In this document: positions 1 to 8,395 of the stretch, piece after piece
Position numbering within the stretch: position 1 is the stretch's first letter
How the letters are laid out: the number at the start of each line of letters is the position of its first letter
From: Deinococcus arcticus
GTDB taxonomy: Bacteria; Deinococcota; Deinococci; Deinococcales; Deinococcaceae
Direction: 5' to 3'
Length of the DNA stretch: 64,000 nucleotides
NCBI RefSeq assembly: GCF_003028415.1
Contig: NZ_PYSV01000004.1
Coordinates: forward strand, 1 to 64,000
The notes under the pieces: model-generated
Databases searched by the model: none
Told to the model about the DNA's origin: nothing
What the model saw: only the letters and a program-made list of their open reading frames with translations
Translations under genes and position numbers: made by a program

Positions 1-570
<570 letters not shown>

Positions 571-588
571 CCGCAGCCCGCAAGACGT

Positions 589-615
589 GCGCCGGGGCCC
601 CAGTGGCCCCGGCGC
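589..615. terminator. Hairpin terminator after recA
   Basis: Perfect 11-bp stem GCGCCGGGGCC (589-599) with GGCCCCGGCGC (605-615) around a 5-base loop, followed by TCTTAAGT. It lies between recA and the convergent gene ending at 635, so it can serve both strands. The T-run is short. Confidence 0.6.
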
Positions 616-634
616 TCTTAAGTGGATGATCGTC

Positions 635-1339
635 CTACCGCAGCTGCCACAGCGATACGGTGTCGGCCGGAGCCACGCTCAGGCGGCGGCGCAGGTCCTC
701 GCCGCTGTAGTCGTCATCCTGCTGAAGCAGCGACCAGCCCGGCGCCAGATTCAGGTCCACCGTGAGCACCTCGGTCAGGCCCGCTTCGGGCACGCAGCGC
801 GACTCGCCGCGCACGGTCACGGCCCCGGGCACATACACCAGCCGGTAGTCGCGGACCTGGGCGGCGGTGTCTGGCCCGTCACCCAGCACATTGACCTCAC
901 TGTTCAGGCGCGGGGCCGAGCCCCACAGATGCTCACCCACCACGCTGCCCAGGCTGGGAAACTGCGTGCCTGCCGGCGCCACCAGCAGTTCGGGCACGGG
1001 AAAGACGGTGGCCGCCGGCCAGCTGAACACGATCTGGCCCTCGTATCTGGCGCAGTCGGCCGGGTTCACGGGCAGCAGCCACTCGTTCAGGGGAACCAGG
1101 CGACCGGCCAGCTGCGCTGGGTCCGGCAGCGGCAGGCTCAGGCGACCCGCCGCGTCCACGCTGCCGCGCGCCAGCAGCACCTGCCGGTCATCGCCCGCCG
1201 AGAATGGGGCCAGCAGCCCCACCGAACGGGCGCCCTCTGACCAGCCCGGCACCTGGGCGCGCAGGGTAGGCGGGCCCTCCTGCCCCTGAGCCCCGGCCCC
1301 CAGCAGCGCCACCCACAGCAGCCCACGCAGGCGTTTCAT
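635..1339 (-). CDS. Secreted protein of unknown function
   Basis: A 234-residue protein that starts MKRLRGLLWVALLGAGAQGQ, a typical Sec signal peptide with cleavage expected near residue 20. I do not recognise the mature domain. It has several beta-rich stretches (VDAAGRLSLPLPDP, YRLVYVPGAVTVRGE, LTEVLTVDLNLAPGW) and two or three cysteines, fitting an exported or surface protein. An ATG ten codons upstream exists, but the start used here has a -10 box TACAGT (1351-1346 on the minus strand) six bases before the ATG, which fits leaderless transcription. It is convergent with recA and shares the hairpin at 589-615. Confidence 0.75.
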   Translation of the reverse strand: MKRLRGLLWVALLGAGAQGQEGPPTLRAQVPGWSEGARSVGLLAPFSAGDDRQVLLARGSVDAAGRLSLPLPDPAQLAGRLVPLNEWLLPVNPADCARYEGQIVFSWPAATVFPVPELLVAPAGTQFPSLGSVVGEHLWGSAPRLNSEVNVLGDGPDTAAQVRDYRLVYVPGAVTVRGESRCVPEAGLTEVLTVDLNLAPGWSLLQQDDDYSGEDLRRRLSVAPADTVSLWQLR

Positions 1340-1425
1340 GCCCCGACTGTACCAGGGCACCCACAGCAAAGGAGCCTGAGCACGAACGGTCCAGGCTCTC
1401 TTGCTGTTTTCCGTGGCGCGCGGTG

Positions 1426-2256
1426 TTACTTGCCGCCGCCCACCCCAATCCCGATGCCGGTGCCCACGCCGATGTTCACGCCCACACCCACGCTGGCGGC
1501 GCCCCCACTGCTTCCTGCCGAACCGGAGGCCCCGGCGCTGCCGCTGGCCGCACCCTCACCCTGCACCGAGACACTGGCCGGCACAGACACCAGCACCCGC
1601 GCCAGAGCGTCCTGGCCCGCCCCCGTGCGCACGGTCAGGCGGCCGAAGTCCAGCTGGCCCCGGGCGTCGGCGCTGGCCTGGGCCGCCAGCTCAAAGGCAC
1701 GCTGGGCGCCGCCCGCTGTGGTCACCACGGCGCGGGTGGCCTGGGTCAGCTCGCCCTGGGCCTGCCACACGCCACCGGCGCTCAGCGTGCCGACCACCTG
1801 CCCCTGGGCATTCAGCAGGGTCACGGTGCGGCCAGCCAGGGCGGCAGCGGCCGCCGCGCGCGCACTGGCCTGCGCCTGGGCATCGGCCCGCACCGCCTGG
1901 GAGAGGCTGAGGGCCCGGCCACCGCTGGTCACGGCCAGGGTTTCGGCGCTCACGCGGCCCTGCGCGGCGGCGTTGCCCGCCAGTTGGTACGTGGCCGAGG
2001 CGCCGCTGCGCAGCGTCACACGCGCCTGCGCAGCGGCCCGGCTGGCGCCCTGAAACACGAAGGTCCCCGTGGCATCGGCGGTGGCGACCACGCGGCCCTG
2101 GGCATCCAGCAGCGCGGCGCCCGCAATCTGGGCGTCGGCCTGGGCGGCGGCGCTGGCCTGGGCACTGGTCTGGGAAGTCACGGTGCCGGTGGCGGCGTGG
2201 GCGGCGGTGCCCAGCAGCAGGGCGGTCAGGGTCAGACGGGAGAGGAAGTGGGTCAT
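1426..2256 (-). CDS. Secreted Ala-rich protein with an internal duplication and Gly-rich tail
   Basis: A 276-residue exported protein. It begins MTHFLSRLTLTALLLGTAAHA, a clear signal peptide. The mature part is very rich in Ala, Gln and Gly. Two halves resemble each other: LLDAQGRVVATADATGTF near residue 50 and LLNAQGQVVGTLSAGGVW near residue 150, each followed by an LA.nA.A.gR....tLtVtsG segment. The last 50 residues are Gly/Ser/Val-rich, ending in GIGIGVGGGK. The fold may be a repeated beta-sandwich of the carboxypeptidase-regulatory-like kind, but that is a guess. A GGAAAGGA ribosome site lies about ten bases before the ATG. Function unknown; probably envelope-associated. Confidence 0.8.
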   Translation of the reverse strand: MTHFLSRLTLTALLLGTAAHAATGTVTSQTSAQASAAAQADAQIAGAALLDAQGRVVATADATGTFVFQGASRAAAQARVTLRSGASATYQLAGNAAAQGRVSAETLAVTSGGRALSLSQAVRADAQAQASARAAAAAALAGRTVTLLNAQGQVVGTLSAGGVWQAQGELTQATRAVVTTAGGAQRAFELAAQASADARGQLDFGRLTVRTGAGQDALARVLVSVPASVSVQGEGAASGSAGASGSAGSSGGAASVGVGVNIGVGTGIGIGVGGGK

Positions 2257-2603
2257 GGTGGGTCCTTTCCGGCGAGCGTGGCTCAGCCGATGGGAGGAAC
2301 TATAAAAAGCCTTTCTGATAGATTTATGATGGCTACTTTTGAATAGAAAACAGGTACAGTTTTATAGACACGCCGTAAAAGAGTGTCGTTCCAGCAGCCC
2401 TCTGCAGCTGCGCGGGGGTAGTGGACCATAGCCCACTCAAAAAAACCGCAAAGAGGCTCGCCGGGGCCAGCCTCCCCCATTTCGCCTATGCCACGCTGCA
2501 CCTTTCGGCGGATGCCCAGCCCGGCGCGGACCGGCCACACTGAACCCAAGCAAAGGACCGGGGTTTCCGCACGGGAGACATCGACAACCCGGCCCCAAGC
2601 AAA
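2257..2603. other. Gene-free AT-rich stretch upstream of the 2256 gene
   Basis: No convincing gene is present. Bases 2297-2360 are strikingly AT-rich compared with the surrounding DNA and probably hold the promoter of the minus-strand gene starting at 2256; TATAGT on the minus strand near 2299-2304 is a candidate -10, with no clear -35. The short minus-strand open frames here lack a ribosome site and coding character. Confidence 0.4.
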
Positions 2604-2638
2604 CGCCCCCGCCCGAGTGAAGGCGGGGGCGTTTTTCC
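2604..2638. terminator. Terminator after bioY
   Basis: Hairpin AACGCCCCCGCC / GGCGGGGGCGTT with an eight-base loop, T-run on the plus strand and a shorter one on the minus strand. It lies eight bases past the stop of bioY (minus strand) and closes the birA-bioY unit. Confidence 0.75.
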
Positions 2639-2645
2639 ATCAGGC

Positions 2646-3230
2646 TTAGCGGCGCAGCACCGCCCAGAGGCCGGGCAGCAGCGTGGCAGCCAGCAGCAGT
2701 TTCAGGGTGTCGCCCAGGAGGAACGGGGTCAGGCCGGCAGTCAGCAGCGCCTGCTCTTCCAGGCCGGTGAGGGCGCCCAGCACGGGCAGGCCGAACAGGT
2801 AAATCACCACGTTGCCCGCCAGCATGGCCAGGGCGGTGCCCAGAAACCGGCGGTCCAGCGCAAAGCGTTCCACCAGAAAGCCCACCAGCGCGGCGGCGAA
2901 GGGAAAGCCAATCAGGTAGCCCAGGCTGGCGCGCAGGCCGGTGCCCGCCGGGTTCAGGAAACCGCTGCTGCCGCCGGCATAGACGGGCAGACCAGCGGCG
3001 CCCGCCGCCACGTACAGGGCCAGCGCCGCGAACGCGCGCTTCCAGCCCAGCGCCGCGCCCACCAGCAGCACGCCCAGCGTTTGCAGGGTCAGGGGCACCG
3101 GCTGCAGGGGAATAGACCCCTGGGCCAGCACCGCCACGAAGGCCGCGCCGCCCACGATCAGGGCGAGGTCGCGGGCGCGGCTGTGAGCGGGCAGCAGGGT
3201 ACGGGACAGGGTGGGGTGCAGAACAGTCAT
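2646..3230 (-). CDS. bioY: BioY biotin transporter substrate-binding (S) component
   Basis: A 194-residue integral membrane protein of the BioY family, which captures biotin and works alone or with an ECF-type energising module. About six hydrophobic segments are visible, with family features GSIPLQPVPLTLQTLGVLL near the N-terminus and the Gly-rich loop GAAGLPVYAGGSSG. It starts at an ATG with AGGAG ten bases upstream. It lies 37 bases downstream of birA on the same strand, so uptake and attachment of biotin are probably co-expressed. No bioM/bioN genes are in the window. Confidence 0.93.
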   Translation of the reverse strand: MTVLHPTLSRTLLPAHSRARDLALIVGGAAFVAVLAQGSIPLQPVPLTLQTLGVLLVGAALGWKRAFAALALYVAAGAAGLPVYAGGSSGFLNPAGTGLRASLGYLIGFPFAAALVGFLVERFALDRRFLGTALAMLAGNVVIYLFGLPVLGALTGLEEQALLTAGLTPFLLGDTLKLLLAATLLPGLWAVLRR

Positions 3231-3267
3231 GGAATATCTCCTGGAGGTGAGGGGCGAAAGGGGAAGG

Positions 3268-4212
3268 TCAGGGGGTGGCGGGCCCCGGCGGGCCGCTCAG
3301 CTGGCCAATCAGCTGCACGTCACCGGCGCTGACGGTGTGCAGGCCACCCGGGGTCTGCACCAGCAGGCTGCCGCGTGCGTCCAGGTCGGTGGCCACGCCC
3401 TCCAGCGGCCCGGCCGGGGTTTGCACCCGCACCGGGCGCCCCAGCGTGAGGTTGGCCGCCCGCCATGCCCGCAGCACCTCGTCGGGTGGGGCCGACAGCC
3501 ACGTGTGCAGTTCGCGCAGCACCGCGCCCAGCACCCCGGCGCGGGTGAGGTCCGGGGCGAACTCGCGCAGGTGGGCCGCGCCGTCCGGGGCCGCCGAGAC
3601 ATTCAGGCCAATGCCCAGCACCGCGCGCCGGGCTTCCTCGCCGCGCAGATCGGCTTCCAGCAGAATGCCGGCCAGTTTGCGGCCGTCCCCGGTCAGCAGG
3701 TCGTTGGGCCATTTCAGACCGCCAACCCCGGCCGCGCGCTGCACCGCCACCCCCGCCGCCAGCGGCAGCAGGCCCAGTTCCGGCAGGGTCAGCGGCGCGC
3801 CCCCTGGCCCCTGGCGCAGCAGCACCGAGAACGCAAGCGTGCCGTGCATGGTGGCCCAGGCACGTCCCCGGCGGCCCCGGCCCTGGGTCTGGCGCTCGGC
3901 CACCACGGCGGCGCCGTGCGGAGCTGGCGCGTGGGGGTCGTCGGCCCAGGCGCGCACCTCGTCCTGGGTGCTGCCCACGGTGCCCAGGTAGCGCAGCGCC
4001 GCGCCCATGGGGGTGGGCCGCGCCACGAACTGCGGGGCAGGGGTGCCGGGGCTCAGGGCGTAGCCGGCGCGGCCAATCTGCACCGGCACCCCCTCGTCCT
4101 GCAGGCGGCGGGCCAGGGTGTTGACAGTCACGCGCCCCACCCCCAGGCGCGCGCCCAGGGCGTCGCCGGTCTGGGGCTGGGGGGTCAGGAGGGGCAGGAG
4201 GCGCTCAGGCAT
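3268..4212 (-). CDS. birA: Biotin-protein ligase BirA with N-terminal helix-turn-helix
   Basis: A 314-residue biotin-[acetyl-CoA carboxylase] ligase. The N-terminal 60 residues form a winged helix (GDALGARLGVGRVTVNTLARRL), as in the bifunctional repressor-ligase class. The catalytic domain carries the biotinyl-AMP loop GRGRRGRAW near residue 115 and LKWPNDLL near residue 165. A small C-terminal SH3-like domain follows (GRPVRVQTPAGPLEGVATDLD). The enzyme biotinylates the carboxyl carrier protein of acetyl-CoA carboxylase. The presence of the HTH suggests it also represses the biotin genes, perhaps including the adjacent bioY, but no operator was identified. Confidence 0.95.
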   Translation of the reverse strand: MPERLLPLLTPQPQTGDALGARLGVGRVTVNTLARRLQDEGVPVQIGRAGYALSPGTPAPQFVARPTPMGAALRYLGTVGSTQDEVRAWADDPHAPAPHGAAVVAERQTQGRGRRGRAWATMHGTLAFSVLLRQGPGGAPLTLPELGLLPLAAGVAVQRAAGVGGLKWPNDLLTGDGRKLAGILLEADLRGEEARRAVLGIGLNVSAAPDGAAHLREFAPDLTRAGVLGAVLRELHTWLSAPPDEVLRAWRAANLTLGRPVRVQTPAGPLEGVATDLDARGSLLVQTPGGLHTVSAGDVQLIGQLSGPPGPATP

Positions 4213-4348
4213 GGCCGTTCAGGGTTTTACGCGTCCGGCTGAACGAAAGCAATGAACCGGGTGCAGAGTTGTGGGCGCCCGTGGACGCGGCGGGGGCGGC
4301 AGACGCGCGTCCCTGGCCCCTGGGGGCGGGTTTGATAAACTGAACCCC

Positions 4349-4738
4349 ATGACGATGGTGCGCCAGACCAAACAGCGCCTGGCCGTTCTGGAGGTGCTGC
4401 GAGAAGCCCGGTCGCACCCCGACGCCGCCTGGATTCACGCGCAGGTGCGCCAGCAGCTGCCCAGCGTGAGCCTGGGTACCGTGTACCGCACCCTGGACGC
4501 CCTGGTGCGCGACGGCGCGGTGGTGACCCTGGAGCGCGCCGGGCAGGCCACCCGCTACGACTACAAGCACGAGGGCGCCGCCCACCACCACGCGGTCTGC
4601 CGGGGCTGCGGGGCCATTTTCGATGTGGCCGCCGGGGACCTGCCGGCGCTGCCGGCCTCGGCGCTGCCGGCTGGCTTTCAGGTCACTGACATTCGCCTGG
4701 AATTCATGGGCGTGTGCCCCGACTGCCAGCGCCCCTGA
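4349..4738 (+). CDS. Fur-family metal- or peroxide-responsive repressor
   Basis: A 129-residue Fur-family regulator (Fur/Zur/PerR class). The N-terminal winged helix contains RQTKQRLAVLEVL and VSLGTVYRTLDALVRDGAV; the dimerisation domain has the HHHAVCRGCG metal site and a second CPDC pair at the C-terminus, giving the structural zinc site CxxC...CxxC. The subclass cannot be decided from sequence alone. The start at 4349 is preceded by TAAACT (4336-4341) seven bases upstream, a leaderless-type promoter; an upstream extension of 26 residues is Gly/Arg-rich and not family-like. Confidence 0.93.
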   Translation: MTMVRQTKQRLAVLEVLREARSHPDAAWIHAQVRQQLPSVSLGTVYRTLDALVRDGAVVTLERAGQATRYDYKHEGAAHHHAVCRGCGAIFDVAAGDLPALPASALPAGFQVTDIRLEFMGVCPDCQRP

Positions 4739-4796
4739 GCCGGACCTTGGCCCTCTGGCCCGCAAACGCGGTTCAGGGTCGAGTAGCCTGACCCGG

Positions 4797-4905
4797 CGGC
4801 GGCTCAGAGTGGCGGCTCAGAGTGAGGCGGAGAAACACGGCCCTCCGGGCCCAGAGACAGTACATCGGCTCTTGCCCGGTATTGCTGGCGGAATAGAGCA
4901 GGCTG
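4797..4905. repeat. Degenerate fragment of repeat family A
   Basis: The stretch GAGAAACACGGCCCTCCGGG and its flanks match, with mismatches, GAGAAACACGTCCCTCCGGG in the A copy at 41964-42124, continuing through a shared ATCGG.TCT.....GG.ATT segment. This copy has lost its terminal repeats. Confidence 0.5.
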
Positions 4906-4982
4906 GATCAATCTGCTCCCCCGCACCCGGGCCCGGCGCGCTGCGGGACGTGCGGCCAGCCGGGCGGCGCTACGCTGCGCCC

Positions 4983-5690
4983 ATGAGCGTGCCGCCCCCT
5001 GCTGCCTCCCCCGGCGAACCCCCCGCCTTTCCCACCTACCGGCTGCAGACCTTTGCGCCGGCCTTTGCGCTGGGCTGGGGGCTGGGCGCCGCCCTGACCT
5101 TCGGCGTGCGGGCCCTGGGGGGCGAACTGCTGGGCGGGCCCTGCTCGGGCCGCACGCTGCTGGCGCTGCTGCCCGCGCTGCTGCTGGGGCCCGGCGGCCT
5201 GGCCTTTACGGCGGCCCACTGGCGGCGCCCGGCCCGGGCCGCGCTGGGGCTGGGGCTGGTGGTGGCCTCGCTGCTGCCGGCGCTGTTCGTGGGGGCGCAG
5301 GACATTGCGGGCCTGCGCCGCAGCGGCTGCGCGGGGGGATACGTGGTGCTGGCCCAGGCACGCGCCGGCCAGCCGGCCGAGAGCATTCGCACGCTGAGCG
5401 TGCCCGCCGGCCAGACCCGGGTGCTTCAGGCGCGCATTGGCGGCTTCACGCCCCAGAGCCACCCGGGCCCCTTCACGGTGGAAGGGGCCAGCCCGGTGCC
5501 GGGTGTGCGCGTGGCCGTGCCCCGCACGCCCGTGCGGGTGGGCGACTCCTTCACCGTCACGGTGCAGGTGGACCCCCGCACCCCGGTCAACTCCTACACG
5601 CTGGGTGTGCGCGCCGTGACCCGGCAGGGCGAGCGGCCCGTGGAAGCCGCGGGCACCCTGGAACTGAATGTGCGCCCGGCGACTCCCTGA
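4983..5690 (+). CDS. Membrane protein of unknown function
   Basis: A 235-residue protein with a hydrophobic N-terminal half: about three membrane segments (FALGWGLGAALTFGV, LLALLPALLLGPGGLAF, ALGLGLVVASLLPALFVGA), then an exported C-terminal half from about residue 120 that looks beta-sandwich-like (GQTRVLQARIGGF, VRVGDSFTVTVQVDPRTP). No family recognised. The ATG at 4983 has TACGCT six bases upstream. The stop codon TGA lies in the terminal repeat of family A element A1, so the present C-terminus may have been set by the repeat insertion. Confidence 0.75.
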   Translation: MSVPPPAASPGEPPAFPTYRLQTFAPAFALGWGLGAALTFGVRALGGELLGGPCSGRTLLALLPALLLGPGGLAFTAAHWRRPARAALGLGLVVASLLPALFVGAQDIAGLRRSGCAGGYVVLAQARAGQPAESIRTLSVPAGQTRVLQARIGGFTPQSHPGPFTVEGASPVPGVRVAVPRTPVRVGDSFTVTVQVDPRTPVNSYTLGVRAVTRQGERPVEAAGTLELNVRPATP

Positions 5691-5850
5691 TCCGGACTGC
5701 CGTCCATTTCCGTCACCTCCGGGAAGGAGCCGGATGTTCCCCGCCTTCGGCGCTGTTTCAGCCCAATCCCCGGAAATCCGCACTCTTTCCTGCTCCCTCC
5801 GGTCGGAACAATTCCGGAACGTGTTCCGGAATTGTTCGGAATCCGGATGA
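5688..5850. repeat. Repeat family A, copy A1
   Basis: A 163-bp non-coding element. Its ends are inverted repeats: TGATCCGGACTGCCG at the left and, on the other strand, TCATCCGGATTCCG at the right. Near the right end is a perfect palindrome with 14-bp arms: AACAATTCCGGAAC (5807-5820) and GTTCCGGAATTGTT (5823-5836). A second hairpin surrounds GATGTTCCCCGCCTTCGGCG. The core GGATGTTCCCCGCCTTC is shared with copies at 41048 and 46336. It supplies the stop codon of the preceding gene and lies just upstream of the peptide operon. Confidence 0.8.
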
Positions 5851-5898
5851 GGGCAAATGTAAGCCGCTCTCTAGATGAAGCCGCACAACAGGAGAACT

Positions 5899-6021
5899 AT
5901 GAAGTTGCTCACACTCACGTGGAGGACAGATCGCCAGGCGTGGCGTTGCCGTGTGGGCATTCAGGAGGGGTTGCGATGTCCGAGCATGATCTCGACCGCC
6001 CACTTTCCGACGCGCTCTTAA
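5899..6021 (+). CDS. Possible 40-residue leader peptide or small ORF
   Basis: A 40-codon open frame starts at an ATG with AGGAG seven bases upstream and encodes a Trp/Arg/Cys-containing peptide (MKLLTLTWRTDRQAWRCRVG...). Its end overlaps, in another frame, the start of the Tat-signal protein gene at 5976. Codon use (aca, agg, aga) is unlike the neighbours, so it may not be a conserved protein. It could be a translated leader coupled to the downstream gene, or chance. Confidence 0.3.
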   Translation: MKLLTLTWRTDRQAWRCRVGIQEGLRCPSMISTAHFPTRS

Positions 6022-6332
6022 CACCTGAGCCCGACCCCCAGCCAGCCGAGCAGCGCCGCAACTTCCTGCGCCGCGCCGGCCTGATGACCGGGGCCGCCGT
6101 GGTCGGCGGGGCGCTGGGGCCCACGGCGCTGGCCCAGCCGGTGCTGCGGGCCACCCCCATTCTGCTGGACAAGGCCGCCGTTCAGACCCGCCTGAGTGGC
6201 CTGAACAGTATCCAGGGCCAGTCGCAGCGCCTGGCCGAGAGCGCCATGCTGCTGCGCGGCCTGGAACTCGTGCGCACCTTCAACCCCGACGCCGCTGCCA
6301 GCTTTGATCTGAGCTTCGGCCTGAGGTGGTAG
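5976..6332 (+). CDS. Tat-signal small protein, candidate precursor peptide for the adjacent radical SAM enzyme
   Basis: A 118-residue protein. Residues 27-54 form a twin-arginine signal (QRRNFLRRAGLMTGAAVV..., consensus RRxFLRxxG, then ALA-Q cleavage site). The remaining part of about 64 residues ends in SFDLSFGLRW, a tandem of two SFxL units; aromatic-x-x triplets are what three-residue-cyclophane radical SAM enzymes crosslink. AGGAGGGG lies seven bases before the ATG. The stop codon overlaps the GTG start of the radical SAM gene, so the two are translationally coupled. Seen: Tat motif, coupling, C-terminal repeat. Inferred: that this is the enzyme's substrate and is modified and exported folded. 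The family is not one I recognise. Confidence 0.7.
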   Translation: MSEHDLDRPLSDALLTPEPDPQPAEQRRNFLRRAGLMTGAAVVGGALGPTALAQPVLRATPILLDKAAVQTRLSGLNSIQGQSQRLAESAMLLRGLELVRTFNPDAAASFDLSFGLRW

Positions 6333-7474
6333 GGCAAGAACCTGCGTCGTTCATCCTGAAGGCCACGGCCCACTGCAACCTGAACTGCCCCTACTGCTAC
6401 ATGTTCAACCTGCGGGACCGCTCGTTCGCTGGGCGCCCGCGGGTGATGCCCACAGGCGTTGTGGAGGCTGCCGCCCGGCGCATTGCCGCGCAGGTGCGGC
6501 GGCTGGGCCGGCAGACCGCCAGCGTGACCTTTCACGGCGGCGAGCCGCTGCTGGCCGGCCAGGACTGGTTCCGGGACGCGGTGGCCGTCCTGCGGGAGGC
6601 GGCGCCGGAAGTGGCGTTCGAGTTCACAGTGCAGAGCAACGGCGTGCTGCTGACCCGCGACTGGCTGGACTTGTTTGCCGACCTGGGGGTGGTGGTGGCC
6701 CTGAGCCTGGACGGCCTGCCCGAGGCGCACAACCGCACCCGGGTGGATCACGCCGGGCGCGGCACCTACGACGCCACCCGCCGCGCCATCGAGCGCCTGA
6801 ATGCCCACCCGGCGCGCGAGCGGCTGTTTGGCGGCGTGCTGTGCGTGATTGACCCGGCAGTGTCCGGGACCGCCACCTACCACCACCTGCGCGGACTGGG
6901 CGTGGACCGCATGGACTTCCTGCTGCCGCTGGACCACAACTGGGACGCCCCGCCGCCCCAGCCCGGCGCCTACGCGGCGTATCTGGTGCCCATCTTTGAT
7001 GCGTGGTGGGCGGAAAATAACCCGAACGTGCTGGTGCGGATGTTTTTCGACATCATGAAACTGCTGCTGGGCGCGCGCCAGCATATTGATTCGCTGGGCG
7101 GCGCACCCGTGAATATTGCCGTGGTGGAAACCGACGGCAGCCTTGAACCGCTGGACGCCCTGCGCGCCTGCCGCGACGGCCTGACCCTGACGGGCCTGAA
7201 CGTGCTGGAACACGAGTTGTGGGCCCTGCAGGGGGTGCCTGTGTATCAGGCGGCGGTGGCGGGGCAGCGCGGCCTGGACGCCCTGATGTGCGGGGCATGC
7301 GCGCTGCGCGAGGTCTGCGGCGGCGGCTACCTGCCCAACCGCTACAGCGCCGCCACTGGCTTTGCCAACCCCAGCGTGTACTGCCTGGACCTGCAGCGTC
7401 TCATTCTGCACATTGCCGCGCAGGTGGACCGGGCCCTGCCGCCTCAGCCGGGGGCACCTGCTGCCTGGGCATAG
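6326..7474 (+). CDS. Radical SAM/SPASM peptide maturase (cyclophane-forming type)
   Basis: A 382-residue enzyme. The SAM-cluster motif CNLNCPYC spans residues 17-24 (Cys 17, 21, 24) and is followed by TFHGGEPLL and the QSNGVLL and SLDG elements of the radical SAM barrel. The C-terminus carries a SPASM auxiliary-cluster region with CGACALREVCGGGYLPNRYS near residues 322-340 and a last Cys in NPSVYC near 352; CGGGYLPNRYS...GF.NPSVYC is typical of FxsB/GrrM-like maturases and of anaerobic sulfatase-maturase relatives. It starts at GTG overlapping the precursor stop by seven bases. No sulfatase is nearby, so a peptide substrate is more likely. The exact reaction is inferred, not shown. Confidence 0.88.
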   Translation: MVGQEPASFILKATAHCNLNCPYCYMFNLRDRSFAGRPRVMPTGVVEAAARRIAAQVRRLGRQTASVTFHGGEPLLAGQDWFRDAVAVLREAAPEVAFEFTVQSNGVLLTRDWLDLFADLGVVVALSLDGLPEAHNRTRVDHAGRGTYDATRRAIERLNAHPARERLFGGVLCVIDPAVSGTATYHHLRGLGVDRMDFLLPLDHNWDAPPPQPGAYAAYLVPIFDAWWAENNPNVLVRMFFDIMKLLLGARQHIDSLGGAPVNIAVVETDGSLEPLDALRACRDGLTLTGLNVLEHELWALQGVPVYQAAVAGQRGLDALMCGACALREVCGGGYLPNRYSAATGFANPSVYCLDLQRLILHIAAQVDRALPPQPGAPAAWA

Positions 7475-7512
7475 GGCCGCCACCAACCATGGGGGCGCCC
7501 CCGGCAAGGGAA

Positions 7513-7553
7513 CAGCGCCCCCTTGATCGGCTCTACCGATTCGGGGGGCGCTG
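7513..7553. terminator. Strong hairpin terminator between convergent genes
   Basis: Two-tier stem: CAGCGCCCCC with GGGGGCGCTG, and an inner ATCGG/CCGAT. It ends the precursor-radical SAM unit on the plus strand and the gene ending at 7588 on the minus strand. Confidence 0.6.
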
Positions 7554-7587
7554 GAAGGAGAAACAGAGAGGGAAGCCGGCCCTCTGT

Positions 7588-7848
7588 TCAGGCGCGGGGC
7601 AGGAACGACAGGTGGCCCTCGAACAGCCGCATCCGCAGCTTGTGGGGGCTTTTCTCGGTCAGGGTGCCCTGCATCAGACCGTAGGGGGTGGAAATCTGAA
7701 CCATGCACTGCCCCCGGTTCTCGGCACATGCCCGCACCAGGGCGTCCAGGTCCGAGACCAGCGTGCCCTTGGCCAGCTTCTGGGGGTCCGCAATGATGGT
7801 GAGCCGTTTGTTGGCCGCAACGGTATACTGGCCCTGAAGCGTAAGCAT
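7588..7848 (-). CDS. Small protein of unknown function (86 residues)
   Basis: Starts MLTLQGQYTVAANKRLTIIADPQ and contains VQISTPYGLMQGTLTEKSPHKLRMRLFEGHLSF. It looks like a small beta-rich cytoplasmic protein; no signal peptide, membrane segment or family recognised. The start is fixed by a -10 box TACGAT six bases upstream of the ATG on the minus strand; the upstream extension of the frame has no coding character. Confidence 0.65.
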   Translation of the reverse strand: MLTLQGQYTVAANKRLTIIADPQKLAKGTLVSDLDALVRACAENRGQCMVQISTPYGLMQGTLTEKSPHKLRMRLFEGHLSFLPRA

Positions 7849-8167
7849 CCTGTCATCGTATTCTTTTCCAGCTGTTGCAATTGCAAGGCGTGAACGTTGA
7901 CCGCGCTGCCCTCCAGGCCCGCGCCGCATTGCCCCCTGCGGCAGGCGCGGCGGCCGCATCTGCCCATCATGAAGGTGTGGCACCATAGGGAGGTTGGAGT
8001 TCCTTTGCGGGCTCAGACGGGTTTCGTCTGTTTCGTGTCCAGTCCGGACCAGAACCAGGCTGCACACGCCACGCCCGAAACCCGTGTTTTTCCTCCTCGC
8101 CCTACTCGGCTGGACTGGTTGAGCAAACCAGTTCACCGGAGTGCCTACTTCAACCCAGAGAGGGGCT

Positions 8168-8395
8168 ATGACCTATTTGAATCTTTCCTGGATGCCCGGC
8201 ACCACAGACCGCGTGCGCTTCACCACGGCGGGACAGACCTACACGGTGTTTCTGCGTGATATCGAGCAGGAAACGGTGCACAGCGCCGGCAGCCTGTACC
8301 TGAAAGGCACCGTGAAGCTGCCCGTCAGTGCCGACCACCACGCCCAGCTGATGGGCTCGCTGGCCCTGAACATGACCCCCGAGCGCGCCCGGTAA
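8168..8395 (+). CDS. Small protein of unknown function (75 residues)
   Basis: Starts [20 protein letters not shown] after an AGAGAGGGG ribosome site five bases from the ATG. The sequence ([37 protein letters not shown]) suggests a single small beta domain. It is divergent from the 86-residue protein gene; a strong hairpin follows. No function assigned. Confidence 0.65.
   Translation: MTYLNLSWMPGTTDRVRFTTAGQTYTVFLRDIEQETVHSAGSLYLKGTVKLPVSADHHAQLMGSLALNMTPERAR

Noticed and set aside
2437..2640. Minus-strand frame of 67 codons between the 2256 gene and bioY
   Set aside because: Its start lies in the bioY terminator and its composition is not protein-like.
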